DNA of 64,000 nucleotides from Lepidurus packardi (taxonomy: Eukaryota > Arthropoda > Branchiopoda > Notostraca > Triopsidae): positions 4,960,001 through 5,024,000 of the forward strand of contig JAKZAN010000007.1 in the NCBI GenBank assembly GCA_023053545.1. Reading direction: 5' to 3'. A program made the position numbers and the translations under genes. This document shows, piece after piece, positions 12,590-23,372 of this stretch; the stretch's first letter is position 1; every line of letters starts with the position of its first letter. Under the pieces are notes generated by a model. The model worked only from the letters and a program-made list of their open reading frames with translations. It searched no databases and had not been told where the DNA came from.

Positions 12590-13778
12590 TTTGTACAATG
12601 CTACCGTTTCTGATAGGCTTATGGCTTGAGTGAATCTACGGGTCCACATACTATAAATGTGGAAAACTTTTATCGTATGGGGAGCGTTGGGAAGACAGCG
12701 CCTGGATTGCGTACCAGAATTAGGAATCCGGATCCTGATGGCAACGGGGAGGTTAGTTGTGTTATGCAAAATATTATATATTATGCTGTATTATTGCGAT
12801 ATTATGTGATATTACGTTATTTTAGATACTGATGGGTGGTCGAGATGTGTTTATGGGTTACGTTCATGATGAACTGCACACGGCGGAAGTCATTGATGGT
12901 GAAGGATGGTTCTCTACAGGAGATGTGGGCCATATTGATGAATACGGCTTTGTCTACATCACCGGAAGACTAAAGGTCTGTTACATGCAAACGATCTTAC
13001 TTAAGCAACAGTCTGTTTACGTTAAGACCTTTTACTTTACGTAAATTAGGAGATTATTATCACAGCCGGTGGCGAGAACGTTGCTCCCGTTTTAATCGAG
13101 GATAACGTCAGAGCCGAGTTGCCCTGCGTCAGTCAATGCGTAGTGGTAGGAGATAAAAGGAAGTTTTTAGCCGTTTTACTCACTCTTAAGGTATACACAA
13201 GCCCTTATTGTATTCACTTGCTCGTCGTTTTGTTACAACTTATCGACTAAAAGGAGTTTTATGTATCCATTTAGACGGAAATTGATCCAGTCACCCAAGA
13301 TCCCTTGCCTGCACTAAATAGTATTGCCAAGCATTGGTTTATACAAGCTGGCTTACCTGTAGCAGAGACCGTACAAGATGTTTTATGCAATTTGAAGCAA
13401 TCGGCAATCGTTGAGGCTCCACGTGTTGTTGTCACGTCTCCGGGTGCAAACCTTGTGCAAGGAAATGCCCACAATCTTAGTCAGGCGACGGCAGTTGAGA
13501 ACTCCTCATTGTACCAAGCCATTCAAGCTGGCATCGATCGGGCCAACACCAAAGCCACGTCCAATGCTCAGCGAGTACAGAAATGGAGCATTTTACCTGC
13601 GGATTTATCCCAGAACGGCGGAGAACTAGGTGGGTTGCTCTCCGTAGGGAGAAAAAAAAGTACCAGAGATTATGTTTCATGGTTGTTGCTTTTGGTTACA
13701 GGGCCTACCATGAAATTGAAGCGCCATTTCGTTATGAAGAAATATGCAGATTACGTTGAGGCCTTTTATGTGGCTTAG
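8164..13778 (+). CDS. ACSBG: Bubblegum-type very-long-chain acyl-CoA synthetase with long N-terminal extension
   Basis: The enzyme activates long and very long chain fatty acids to acyl-CoA using ATP. Sixteen coding exons join in phase: 8164-9024, 10014-10294, 10391-10506, 10681-10862, 10929-11083, 11142-11337, 11398-11499, 11676-11822, 11892-11960, 12058-12239, 12372-12537, 12617-12751, 12826-12975, 13050-13190, 13275-13629, 13702-13778, giving 1104 aa. Family motifs: the AMP/P-loop at about residue 632 (SGTTGLAKGVMLSHDN), YGLSESTG at about 821, GWFSTGD ending at about 897, and GRLKEIIITAGGEN near 912. In this family the P-loop is commonly SGTTGNPKG; here Asn-Pro is Leu-Ala. Family members are usually about 650-750 aa. 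Residues 1-420 are an added Pro-, Ser- and Gln-rich low-complexity region with no known domain. The first intron holds nested transposons, and the intron at 12538-12616 contains 43 consecutive T. Confidence 0.93.
9120..9865 (+). mobile_element. MITE-like family B copy 1, interrupted by a family A element
   Basis: The left part (about 9120-9220) and the right part (about 9631-9865) both match, in reverse complement, one continuous block near 45.5-45.9 kb. Shared stretches include TACAATTTCATTATATTGCA and CACTGATGTCA. The ends carry a short inverted repeat close to AAGGCCACGG. A family A element occupies 9221-9630 in the middle. It lies wholly inside the first coding intron of the acyl-CoA synthetase. 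No coding capacity is seen, so it is non-autonomous if it is a transposon. Confidence 0.75.
9221..9630 (+). mobile_element. MITE-like family A copy 1 (TTAA-flanked)
   Basis: It begins TTAAGGCTCCCATATACCTC and ends with the near-inverse AAGCTAAGGTACACGGGAGC followed by CTTTAA, giving terminal inverted repeats of about 20 bp bracketed by TTAA. A TTAA target is typical of piggyBac-type elements, but no transposase is present. Compared with the copy at 29565 it lacks about 130 bp internally. It is inserted into a family B element. Confidence 0.8.
12545..12587 (+). repeat. 43-base T homopolymer inside an intron
   Basis: A run of T fills most of the short intron 12538-12616 of the acyl-CoA synthetase gene and forms its polypyrimidine tract. 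The length is prone to slippage and sequencing error, so the exact count should not be trusted. Confidence 0.9.
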
Positions 13779-15167
13779 CAGCACATTTCGTGGATGGAAC
13801 TCCCGATTCAAGTCGGGGAAAGCTAGTCTGCGCGGTGGTTTTGCCTGTCAGGTTTGTTTTGAAATTTGGCGGATTTCCCCACGTGCATTGCTGTGAAACG
13901 CTTCATAGTATGTCCATGTCCGAGCCTTCTAACGTTTCTGTGATTGATGTATTCCTCTTGAAGCGTTGCGTTACCTGTGCCAATGTTCTTATTACGGTCC
14001 CCTGTTAGGGCGTTATTTTTCATATACATTATATCGTGCACCAACTATAAACTGTTATATCTTTTGGGGAACATGTTTGAGCCAATGCCAAGTTTCCATA
14101 CATTCGATGCGTAATGGATTTGTTTACGTAATCTGAAACTCACTTAACTCACTTGAGTACAATAGGAGAACCTCCGAACTTTCTAGGGTTCTTTCCAGGA
14201 TTCATCGTTATGAGCATTTCGATGGTTGCTTTTGCTTCTGTGTATTCTTCTAGTCTGTACGCAGTCTGTTTTAAAATTGAAAAATCTTTTTCAGTACGTC
14301 GATTTCAGAGGAAGCGTGTATTTTCCGAAACTTAATTAACACTATAATTGTAGGTTGTGTGGGAGAGAGACGTAGACACAATTTTTTGTCAAAAAAATTT
14401 TTAATCCCGTAGGAAGTTTGTTTGTGATTCTATCCTTGTCGCCCAGCCGTTGTGCCGTTTATCTCTAAACAGTGGTATTCACTTTCAGTGGGTTTTCAAG
14501 GGCCTTATCAGCACGGCATGGGGCAACGACCATGTAATTGACTTCTTATCACGAGCTGAAGAGGGTACCGGGTTCCTTTTAGAAGTAAAGCATTCTCCAA
14601 CGTGTCATAACTAACTAGCCGAGTGTATTGATCAGAAAACCTTGGCATATTTTTTCCGAGAAAAATTTTCCAAGAAAACTAAAAATAAAGAAAAAACAAA
14701 ACACGGAACAGAAACTAGGCAGAAGTATTTAGAAAGAGGGTTTGGCGAAACGGTCGAGGTATATACGCTTCACGGACCAGCAGGTGCACTTAGGCGAGCA
14801 ACAGATGTGATGAGAAAGGGTTATTGGTTGAAATCCCTCTCTTTTCTACATAAAAAGTTGTCGGGCTTGCAGAGCAGACAGGGGCACATCTCCTATTAAA
14901 AACGTAATGGGAAATGTAAAAGCACAAGGTTTCTCGTGTGCGAGAGAGAGTTAATGGAGTTTGGGAGGTGCTTTATGAAAGCGATGGGAAGCATGAGAGT
15001 TAGGTAAAAAGCAAATGAGCTTTTCCGAACTCCTTAAAATCCAATCTCATAGGTATTTGCTTAATAGTAAGAGAACGTATGGAAAGGCTTCGAAAGAGAG
15101 AGTGAAGAGAATAGGGAATCCTTTCCCGTGTGTAGAGATAAAAAGTGGAGAAACACCGACTACATTT
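13779..15167. other. Intergenic, 3' sides of two convergent genes
   Basis: This stretch lies between the stop of the acyl-CoA synthetase (plus strand) and the stop of the small secreted-protein gene (minus strand), so it should hold both 3' UTRs. I recognise no further coding sequence. An ORF at 14642-14899 is Lys-rich and begins in low-complexity A-rich sequence; I do not call it a gene. Confidence 0.5.
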
Positions 15168-16207
15168 CTACGTACCGAACGTTAAAGGAGCCGCAGCAAG
15201 AACAGGAGCAGCTGATGGAACTGCTGCTGGGGCAGCAGGCGTAGCCTTGGCAACCCAAGCTCCCAACGTCGCTTCTAAAGAAACGGTGTATATTTGTGAT
15301 AGCTGACATTTTTTTAGGCAAACTACTTACCGTTCAATGAGCTGTTCAAATCGTTAAAGGCAGCGATAGATGCAGAGTCTGGGATGAAGCCCATGGTGCT
15401 TGATGCTGCTGCTGGACCAACACTTGTCGGTACATCTAATCGTAGTGATTACGTTAACCTTTGTTTCCTTATGAAGCGCGTGCCCAGTTTCAAGTTACCT
15501 GCTGGAGCAGGAGCTTGAGAAGCCCCGAGTGAAGCCACCGGAGCTGGAGTGGCTTTAGGCATCCAACTATCAGCTGCCTTCTCTAAATTAGGTGTGCAAT
15601 TAAGGGTGCTCGACATAACTATCAGGTTTCATTTTCTTACTGTTCATGTCGTTGAACGCAGCGATGGCTCCAGCGTCAGGAATGAAGTCGAAGACGCCAC
15701 GTTTCTTGATGTTCAAAGGAGCTGATAAAGTGACGAAATCAACGACAAGAGACGCAGTTCATAATAAGAGGATAATTGGTAATAACAGTTATTAGTTTAA
15801 TTTTTTTATTAAGTGTAATTGGGTTATTAAGTAGCTGTTTGTGTATTACCGTCTTGAGGTTGAGGCTCCGGAGTGTTGAAGACCACAGGGATATAAAGCG
15901 AAGCCGAGGAAGGAGACGAGGGCATGGGGGCCATAATTAAAAGTCCACGTACGCTTCGAGTTGAAGGACCAGTTGCCGGGTAACCTGTGGAGGGACAAGA
16001 CGGATCAACAATTGCCTAACCCCGGTACCACCTTGTCTATGCATCGGCGAAAGGATCGGAGTCTCCTCGTCACCATGTGATGGTCCGCATAGTCTAGCGC
16101 GGCAATCAATAACTACTAAAACCCTTACCTGCCGGGGAAAGGGCACGCCCGGAGCATTGTACCGCCAGGAATAAAACTGCACCCGCGATGAAAATAGGAG
16201 TCTGCAT
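15168..16207 (-). CDS. Small secreted Ala/Pro-rich protein with duplicated exon pair
   Basis: Not a family I recognise. Six exons in phase on the minus strand: 16129-16207, 15850-15984, 15641-15721, 15499-15582, 15331-15435, 15168-15274, giving 196 aa. The first exon encodes a signal peptide (MQTPIFIAGAVLFLAVQCSG), so the product should be secreted. Exons 3-4 and 5-6 encode two copies of one module: a FIPDAGAIAAFNDMN-like block followed by a W-x-x-KATPA block (FIPDSASIAAFNDLN and WVAKATPA in the second copy). The last exon ends in TAG after PLTFGT; a splice donor one codon earlier could instead extend it. A TATA box lies about 115-123 bp upstream of the ATG. Composition suggests an extracellular matrix or cuticle-associated protein, but that is inference only. 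Confidence 0.75.
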
Positions 16208-16321
16208 GTTGGAGAAGCGAAGTAAATTTAGGGAGCTGCGGGTAACTAAGGCGGATGCTTCACAGTTTGTTTTACAAAGTGAAATGGTCTTCTAATGAAC
16301 GAAAGTACGGCCCCTCTTGTG

Positions 16322-16330
16322 CCTTTTATA
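16322..16330 (-). promoter_or_regulatory. TATA box of the small secreted-protein gene
   Basis: On the minus strand the sequence reads TATAAAAGG, a consensus TATA box, about 115 bp upstream of the ATG at 16207. A transcription start about 30 bp downstream would leave a short 5' UTR, as expected for a compact gene. Confidence 0.6.
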
Positions 16331-17421
16331 CGTGCCGCAACACACCACACGTAAACACGAAACTTAATCCCAAGTATTGATCCTCACCGTACCTCCGAAT
16401 GCCACACCGGAATTCTATTGGAGAGATTGCTAATTCCGCGCTAATGACCAAGTCTGGGGTTTTTCACAGCTGGGGGAAAAATCCCTGCGAGGAACACTTA
16501 ATTAATCTCTAAAGTGTTATCGGAATGCAACCAAATAATAACACTGTCGCCATCGCCGTAAGCGTCACAATGAACGCAACATCTGTTCGTAATCACGCTG
16601 CAATTCCAGACGTGAAATTAAATTAGTTGGATTTGGGGGAACTTCAAACGCAAAGTGTAAGAGGGATTGCGTTATTTTTTCTCATTAGCTGCCCTGATGA
16701 GACTTCATTTAAAGTAGTAAATCAAAGAGAGTGTGACAAACAAATCGTGCCAATGAATTATATAGCAGTCTGAATTCGCTGTGTTAGTACAAAATGGGTT
16801 GTGTAGAACATCACATTTTGGAGCTGTTTCATTGATTTTTTTAGAGCCGACGACTAATACCCTTCCTTCCATTGTTTTTTCTTCCTTTCCTAATATGATA
16901 AATGCGAACCAAGTTGCGTTCAATTTGACAAAGGAGCGGATCGTCAATCTTGGAGAGAGGCAATCGGTAAATTCAACGGAAGATCAGCCATTGCCTGGCT
17001 AATCGTTTTACTTCCATGAAATGTTAGTAGCAAATCCCTCTGTAGAACGGCACTAAGAAGGACTCCGTCCAAATCAACTCTTTCAAGTGTCTTTTTTTGT
17101 TTAATTTGATTGCGATGTGCATGCATGAAAATAGCAGTGCCCCCAATCGTGTTTGGTGGAGCGATTGTATTTGCTATCATGCTAGAAGATATACATCACA
17201 TTGAATGTTTTTACGCCGATAAAAAATAAAATAAAAAGGAAGGGAACGTCCAGAGCTATTCTTGGGTGAAAGGGTTTGGTTGACGAGGGTTTTTTCCTGG
17301 GAGAATGGGCAATGGAAAATAGGAATAGATTTTCAAAGCCGAAACATACATACGAGTAACGTTATTTTTTTTGGCACAAAAATATAGATAATTCTTTGGT
17401 TAGATTTTGCTGGTGTGGGAT
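16331..17421. other. Intergenic, no gene recognised
   Basis: AT-rich sequence between the promoter of the small secreted-protein gene and the possible last exon of the scaffold gene, both on the minus strand. Short open frames occur on both strands near 16700-17180 but overlap one another and show no motif. Confidence 0.45.
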
Positions 17422-17944
17422 TCATAAGGGAGATTGCAGGTCAGGACCAGACCCCGTACACGTACAGGAGAAGGCTCTCAAAATGACAACACGGATTCGG
17501 CGATACCATGGGAGATTCTTGTGAGTAGCACCTAACAAGGCAAACACATTGGTTACCTATTTGAAGTGACAGGGCAATTTTTCTTTATCGAGGGGGTAGC
17601 TTACCTTCAAGTTCCAAGTTCATTTTCTCCACCTACATTGTTGCAACAAAGTAAACAGAAAACAGATCTTTATTTATTTTTTCGCCTAGACTTACTCTCT
17701 TGGAAAACTTAATTATGTCCTTCGGTTCCCCTTCAAAGCACATAGCATTAATAAAGAGGACATTATTCTTGAATGATACATATGAAATGCCAAGCAAAGG
17801 GAATACGAGGAGATTGAAGAAACCCGTTTGTTGCAGCAAAAGCAGCATTGAGTTCTTCTTTTCTCTGATCTCGTTTTGCTTGAGCAAACAAATAACTTGT
17901 TCTTGAGCTTTTTGACAAGCAAGCTGCTTGAATGCTTCTTTGTA
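17422..17944 (-). CDS. Possible alternative 3' exons of the AKAP-like gene
   Basis: Three segments on the minus strand can be joined in frame to the end of the scaffold gene's second exon when the GTAAGAG donor at 18147 is used: 17696-17944, 17605-17632 and 17422-17531, the last ending in TGA. Phases agree across all three junctions and donors are good (GTAAGT, GTAAGC), but the acceptor before 17944 has a poor polypyrimidine tract. The first segment encodes a charged helix followed by a strongly hydrophobic stretch (around FFNLLVFPLLGISYVSF) that could be a membrane anchor. Using these exons would give 739 aa in place of 628 aa. An overlapping frame in the same region also looks coding (charged, Ala-rich), so the true frame is uncertain. 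Confidence 0.33.
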
Positions 17945-18093
17945 CTCAAACGCTTGCCGTTACGCCGGTACGTTAATGCTAGGCTGAGTTATTGTATCCG
18001 TGACGCCCACAGAGTTGTGCTTTGAAGGCTTTAAATACTGTACGTACTTGGAAAATATACCCTGACAAAATTAGGAAGAAATCTAGAGATTTG

Positions 18094-20035
18094 CTAACTC
18101 AAACGCTGCCTTATTAATTCGGGAAGAGTGAAACGAAATTCTCTTACCTTAGCTCTGCGAGCGGCTTCTTCTTTCGCTTTCATTACAACCTCGGCCACGA
18201 ATCGCGTAGCAATTTCCATAAGTTGAGGGTCTTGTTTGAACTGCTCAACGTTCTCTCCCACGTGTGCCATGTTCATTGCGCTTGGACTATCTGCCAAGTC
18301 TGGTATATAGTTCAAGGAAAGATTAGATTTTTTCTCCTCATTATTCTGACTTACCGTCGTCTTCACTTTTTTCTGCTGTGCTTGGGACCTTATCGTCTCC
18401 GATTAGGGGGTCAGAAATAAGTACCGGCAAAGACTGCGGTTCTATCTGGACGATGGGAACTTGGTTTTTTTCGATTTCTTTATCTGGAGGGTTGGGATGG
18501 CAATAGCCAGCTATGTTTGTATTGCAAGCTTCTTCTTGCATAATAGGTTCTTGTTCTTGTATGATATTTGAGGAAGGCGTTGCTACTGTGTCGGCTTCCA
18601 CTACGTCTTTTTCTTCCATTTCTTCTTCTTCAATATCCAACTTTTCCTCCATAGTTGGACAATGGGAAAGCCGAGGCGAGATCTTATCTGTTTTCATGAC
18701 CAAGTACGCTGTACGATCCGACTGCGAATCGCAGCTTGAAGCTCGCCGAGCCAAGTAATATTTGCTGGAATCCTGTTTTGCACTAGTTGAGGGTGATGCT
18801 TCGCTTTTATCATCGGTACTGTAACTCAAAGAGCGACCAAATTGAACCTTCTTGCTCTTTTTCAAACGGGTTATGGGCGGAGCATACTCTTGGGATTCCT
18901 TCTCTTCCGCAAGAATAATATGATTCTCCTCCGCGCAGCTTGGGTTTTCGATTATGTTTATCTCCTGGCCCATACTCGCCTTACTGAATAAACAATTGTC
19001 CTCTTTTTGATATACGGATGCCTGCTGGATTTTTGTGTCAGATTCGATGACCTCGTCCAAGCTTTTAACTGGATCTGTCGTACAGGTTGCTGGTGGTGCT
19101 GCAGTATTTACAATAGTGCTCTGGTGATAGATAGTGTCCGTGACCTGAGCTGAGTGTGTTTTGTGATTACCCTCATCTCGCGCTCCGTGACCGTGCGACC
19201 ATGACTGCCTTCGCGGAGAAGAAGCTTCCTCATTACTGGACGCATTACTGCGAAAGTCTTTTTCCGAAATGGAAGTCTTAACTTTTCTTTCTATTTGGGA
19301 TGAGTTAGTTTCGCCTGCACTCGTGTCCATTTCCTGGCCATAATAAGCTAGATCCGGATGGACGTCGAAATCAGGGATAGAATCGGGAGTAGTTGTCCCG
19401 ATGGATGAGCAAGCGGAAGTTTTTTCGGGGGTGCAACAAGGGACGGGTGGCCAAGGGAGTTCTAACTCGGAATTAGCTGGAGTAATTAGATCAGAAGCTG
19501 GCAGCGGAGGTGGGAAATCGGAGCAATCCATGGAAACGCTACGACTGGCCGGGTTGCTTTTATATTCCGCGGGGCTTGTGTCATCTTTTGTAATGGTCGA
19601 ACGCGGTGTTCGGGCAAGAGTTGTTGCCTGACTGGCTTCGTCCTCATCGGAACTACCCGAATCTGTTTCCATCTCCGGCATCTTGCTCAAAACCATCAAT
19701 GATTGTGGATCTTCATGGGGCTCAGCACTGACAGCAGCGGGAACAGCGGCAACAGCAGGAATAGGCATTTCAATTGGTTCTGGAGCAGTTGTAGTTGGAT
19801 TTGACAAGTCGTGGCTGTTGCTGGGAGCATTTGAAGAAGCTTCATCTTTGTCGGGATGATAACGTATGCTATAGCTCTTATTAGAGACAGCAGAGACGGG
19901 TTCCTGGAGCACCTGAGGGTCCCAAATATCAATAACTGCAATGGCGTCTGGAATTGGCGACGTCACACGAATTGTTGGTGTTGGATTCCCACTGAAGCGG
20001 AGCGAACGTTGGGCAGATCTTGGTGTCGTAGACAT
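18094..20035 (-). CDS. Disordered scaffold with predicted PKA-anchoring helix (AKAP-like)
   Basis: Two exons on the minus strand, 18355-20035 and 18094-18299, give 628 aa starting MSTTPRSAQRSLRF. Most of the chain is Ser-, Pro- and acid-rich and probably disordered. Near residues 587-602 lies LMEIATRFVAEVVMKA, whose hydrophobic spacing matches the amphipathic helix by which AKAPs dock the PKA regulatory dimer. KKVQF at about 395-399 fits the RVxF docking motif for protein phosphatase 1. RRQS and RRAS are consensus PKA phosphorylation sites. Together these suggest a scaffold holding kinase and phosphatase with their substrate, probably in the cytoplasm. It does not match any AKAP I know over its full length. 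The C-terminus here reads through a GTAAGAG donor to a stop at 18094; splicing that donor would instead use exons at 17422-17944. Confidence 0.72.
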
Positions 20036-21077
20036 CTTTCACTTTTCCTCACTTTAGAAGATAAACCTAACGGGAACCATTGTGCTGACTCTTTTCATTA
20101 CTACACAGCTGGTTATTTTTTCTCTTTCATAGTTCGTGGACTTCCCTCAGGATCACCATGACAAGCTGCGCTTTCTATGACAAACATAGGGACACTGAAC
20201 AGCATCCGAAAACTGAACAAAGTAGAGAATCCATCACTAGGGGCAAGCAAATCATGCGCGCGGACTTGTTGCGCGTAATGCGCGCGCTTTGGAACCTCTA
20301 TTCAATGGAACAAATTATATGTGATCTTATGTCTACGACAAGTAATCTCCCTATAATGTTTCACGTTTCTATTGCTATACATTTATTGATCTATACGTGA
20401 GCCCGCAACATTCCAAATTCGTATGCTGCAACATGTATTTGCTGCCAGAAAACGTTTCCTACCAATGTAAACACCGTAAGGTTGTACATTACGTACCATA
20501 CCAGTCATTGCATGGGACTAGCTCGATATTGGCCAGCCATTTCACCTGGAATTCCCTTCGATCTTCACTTATTGATTGAGTGAGCCTGAGTCCCTGCGCT
20601 TTAATGATCACTTTTGTTTTGAAACTGGAACATGAGGTAACAATAATTTTTTCCTATCAATCCATCGGCTGATTGGTCCTTATTCCGTTGTCTGTATTTG
20701 TTGCCCTGAAACATGTTTTCTGACTTCAATCCTTGACATTCATCTTACGCGCATGGAGAAAAACGCGTCACTAAGTTCCCGCAACAGGTTACTAGGGAAG
20801 CAGTCTACTTTTGTTATGCTTTCTTTTATAGTTCTCGTGCCCACCTACACGCAGGTTATAAATAATAGATTTGTGTGTCGTTTTAAAGCTTTTAATTTCA
20901 TACAAAACTTTAATAATGTCATCCGGCACATTTTTAACCAAAGTTCTCCGCTTCTTCACGACAGGTCAATTTCTTAAACAAATTCATTGCAAATTTTTCA
21001 AGTATTAGGTTCACCAGACCCCAGATATTAGGAATACTTCTTTCCCGATGCGACTTAGTAACCTTGGTTTGGGAAAG
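20036..21077. other. Intergenic between two minus-strand genes
   Basis: About 1 kb that should contain the promoter of the scaffold gene and the 3' UTR of bestrophin copy 1. No coding motif or repeat was recognised. Confidence 0.5.
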
Positions 21078-23372
21078 TCAAACAGGAAAGGGTGTTTGTT
21101 CGGTCGCTCCTTCTTCTGCCTCGTCCGCTTCGAAAATCTGAAGTATGAATTGTAGAATCAATTTACTTAAAAATTCTAAATGTTAATTCAGCACAAAGTG
21201 TTTTTACCTGAGACGATCGTAACCGACCCGCCGGGTAGTCTTCTTGCGTTTCAAAAACTTTAAGAATAAAAGCGCTGGTTTTGAGATTTTTATCCAACGC
21301 CCTAACCAAATCAAAGTCGTCCTCGTCGTCGCCGAATGGGTTAATTAATATCTCGGCTAGTTTTAGCCAACCTAGATAGCCAATGTACTATAAGAAGCCA
21401 AAGACATAACGATTAAACCATCTAGTTTTATTGATTTTCCGTCGACTATTTGCTACCTGAAGCACAGGGAGGATTGGAACGTACAACTGCAATATCAGCA
21501 CAGGATTTGGGGCGTTGGCATCGAAAAATTGCTTGGCAAATAAAGTAGCAAATCCAAATGTATGAACGACCAAGGTAACAGACTACAATCAAAAGACACG
21601 GGTTTCTTGTTTGTTTTCATTCTTTTTTAGAAAAATATTCTGTTTACCTGAGTGGCTACAAGCGGAATGTTGGTAAAGTAGTATTTTAAGACCGTACTAC
21701 AGTTGTTCCTGAAGCCGTCCACAACATTTATCAAGTTGACTGCATCTTGATTACTACTAATCCTTCCTTCCGTGGTTGCTTCGCGAAGAATGAGGGTAGA
21801 CCAGCTAAGGGGGAGCCACGGTTTTGTGTTTTGATATTGAAGGTCAATGTCTTCTACTAGCGGAGTCTCGTGGGGCAGCAATAATCCTAATAAGTTAAAG
21901 AGTAAGTGAAGATATAAGCTTAACAGTTTACGCTGTCACTAAAGCGAGTTGTTTATCGTGACAAGTATTTCAAGTACGAGGTATACGTGCGCAGTAGCTG
22001 ACAAGACGACTTACGCTCACAGAACCTCAATGTGCTTTTCATCAAGTCTTTTATTATCATATTGGCTTAATTAACGCAAAAGCTTTTCCCGTTGTTAACA
22101 AGAAGCAAAGCTTTTTTTCTTCCCTAATACTATTGGTACTAACAGCCTTGCGTTGTTTTTACTCGGTATCCCTCTCCGTAGCCTAGATTCCTCCGTCGTA
22201 TACCCTTAAAATACGATTTTTGCGCTAACGAAGGACACGGATCAATGCAACCTGGTTGACTGTCAGCAGTAGAACATGTTTGATCCCTCTAAGCTCAATG
22301 CTCATGTCTAAAAACTTCACCCAAACAGTAAAAGCGCTTTGAACACGGGTTTCAAACGGATTTTGCAGTCGTTATAAGAGGGTACAAAGCAAATAACGAA
22401 GAGGGATGACGGCAGCGAAGAGTAATTGAAATATGCTCCAAGCGAATTCCGTTTTCTTGCAATACGCAGACGTTAGACAAGAGTGAAACCTCTGCGTACT
22501 TACCGTACATAGGCCTACTTATAAAACGTCATCTTCCATCGCCCAGTATGACGTCTTTTAAGGATTTACCATCGTCATATGGCAGAAAAAGGAGGGGCTT
22601 ACCCATAATGGGCAATAAGCATCAAGTGAAGTTTAAGAAAAGAGGTTCATGCTACAGATAACATCTTTAACGAAAAAGCTTTCTTACCAGCGTCTTCGAT
22701 TGCTTTTAGGGTGGGAAAGCGGCGACGAATACCTCCACAAATTATTCGCATATTTAGTACCCAAGTTAATAGGGTGAACCGGCTGATAGTACGAACCATG
22801 GCCATGCTTTTCCCGTCCTGGAATAATGGTAGAAATAAGTTATTTACTGACAGGTATCGTCAAGATATAACGTACCTCGGAATAAGGAATGGTGATGCAA
22901 GCCTGAGTGATAACGCCATCCGTACCAGGCATGCAACTACAGACTGCCCACCATCGATTCATTACGGTGGAGGTAAAGAAGCCAAGCATCAATGCCACAG
23001 GCATCTGGTTCGCATAGCGATCGCAGTAACGGGCGAAACTAATGAACGAACTAGAGTAGAATAACTGTAAGGTTTAGTCTTCCTATGAAAGGTAAATGCA
23101 AACTTACCCTTGCTGAGAAGTTGTCAATGCAAACTTGTAAAGAAGGCCAATGCCGAGGTACGTCGAAAAGTAAATCAAAACCGGAAGCCATAGTGCTTGG
23201 TACAAACTTCCCTTCCACCTACACAAAGTACAAATAATTCGAATAATTCATATTAAGTTTTTGTTACTTTATACGTAAAAGTAGTTAGGATAGAACTTTA
23301 CCTTGCAATAACTTTCCAAGCCCAATGCCAACCGCTAGCACTTGCGACGTCGTCCGCATAATTTACGCCCAT
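21078..23372 (-). CDS. Bestrophin-family anion channel, copy 1
   Basis: Bestrophins are pentameric calcium-gated chloride channels. Eight minus-strand exons join in phase: 23302-23372, 23108-23218, 22876-23050, 22688-22817, 21648-21886, 21457-21582, 21208-21387, 21078-21137, giving 363 aa. Family signatures: RWKGSLYQALW (23-33), ARYCDRYAN (67-75), NRWW after the pore-lining helix, GRISSN, IPLVATQ, and the calcium clasp INPFGDDEDDFD (299-310). The neck of human BEST1 has Ile76, Phe80 and Phe84; here the equivalents are Met77, Leu81 and Phe85, so two of the three are changed. The Pro-Trp after NRWW is Pro-Gly. The chain ends about 50 residues after the clasp, far shorter than vertebrate bestrophins, so the long regulatory tail is absent. 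It is divergent from the KIAA0513-like gene and paralogous to copy 2 at 61219. Confidence 0.92.

Noticed and set aside
17713-17949. Lys/Ser-rich frame overlapping the possible scaffold 3' exon
   Set aside because: It is a frame-shifted shadow of the charged helix frame and lacks domain features, although the correct frame here remains uncertain.
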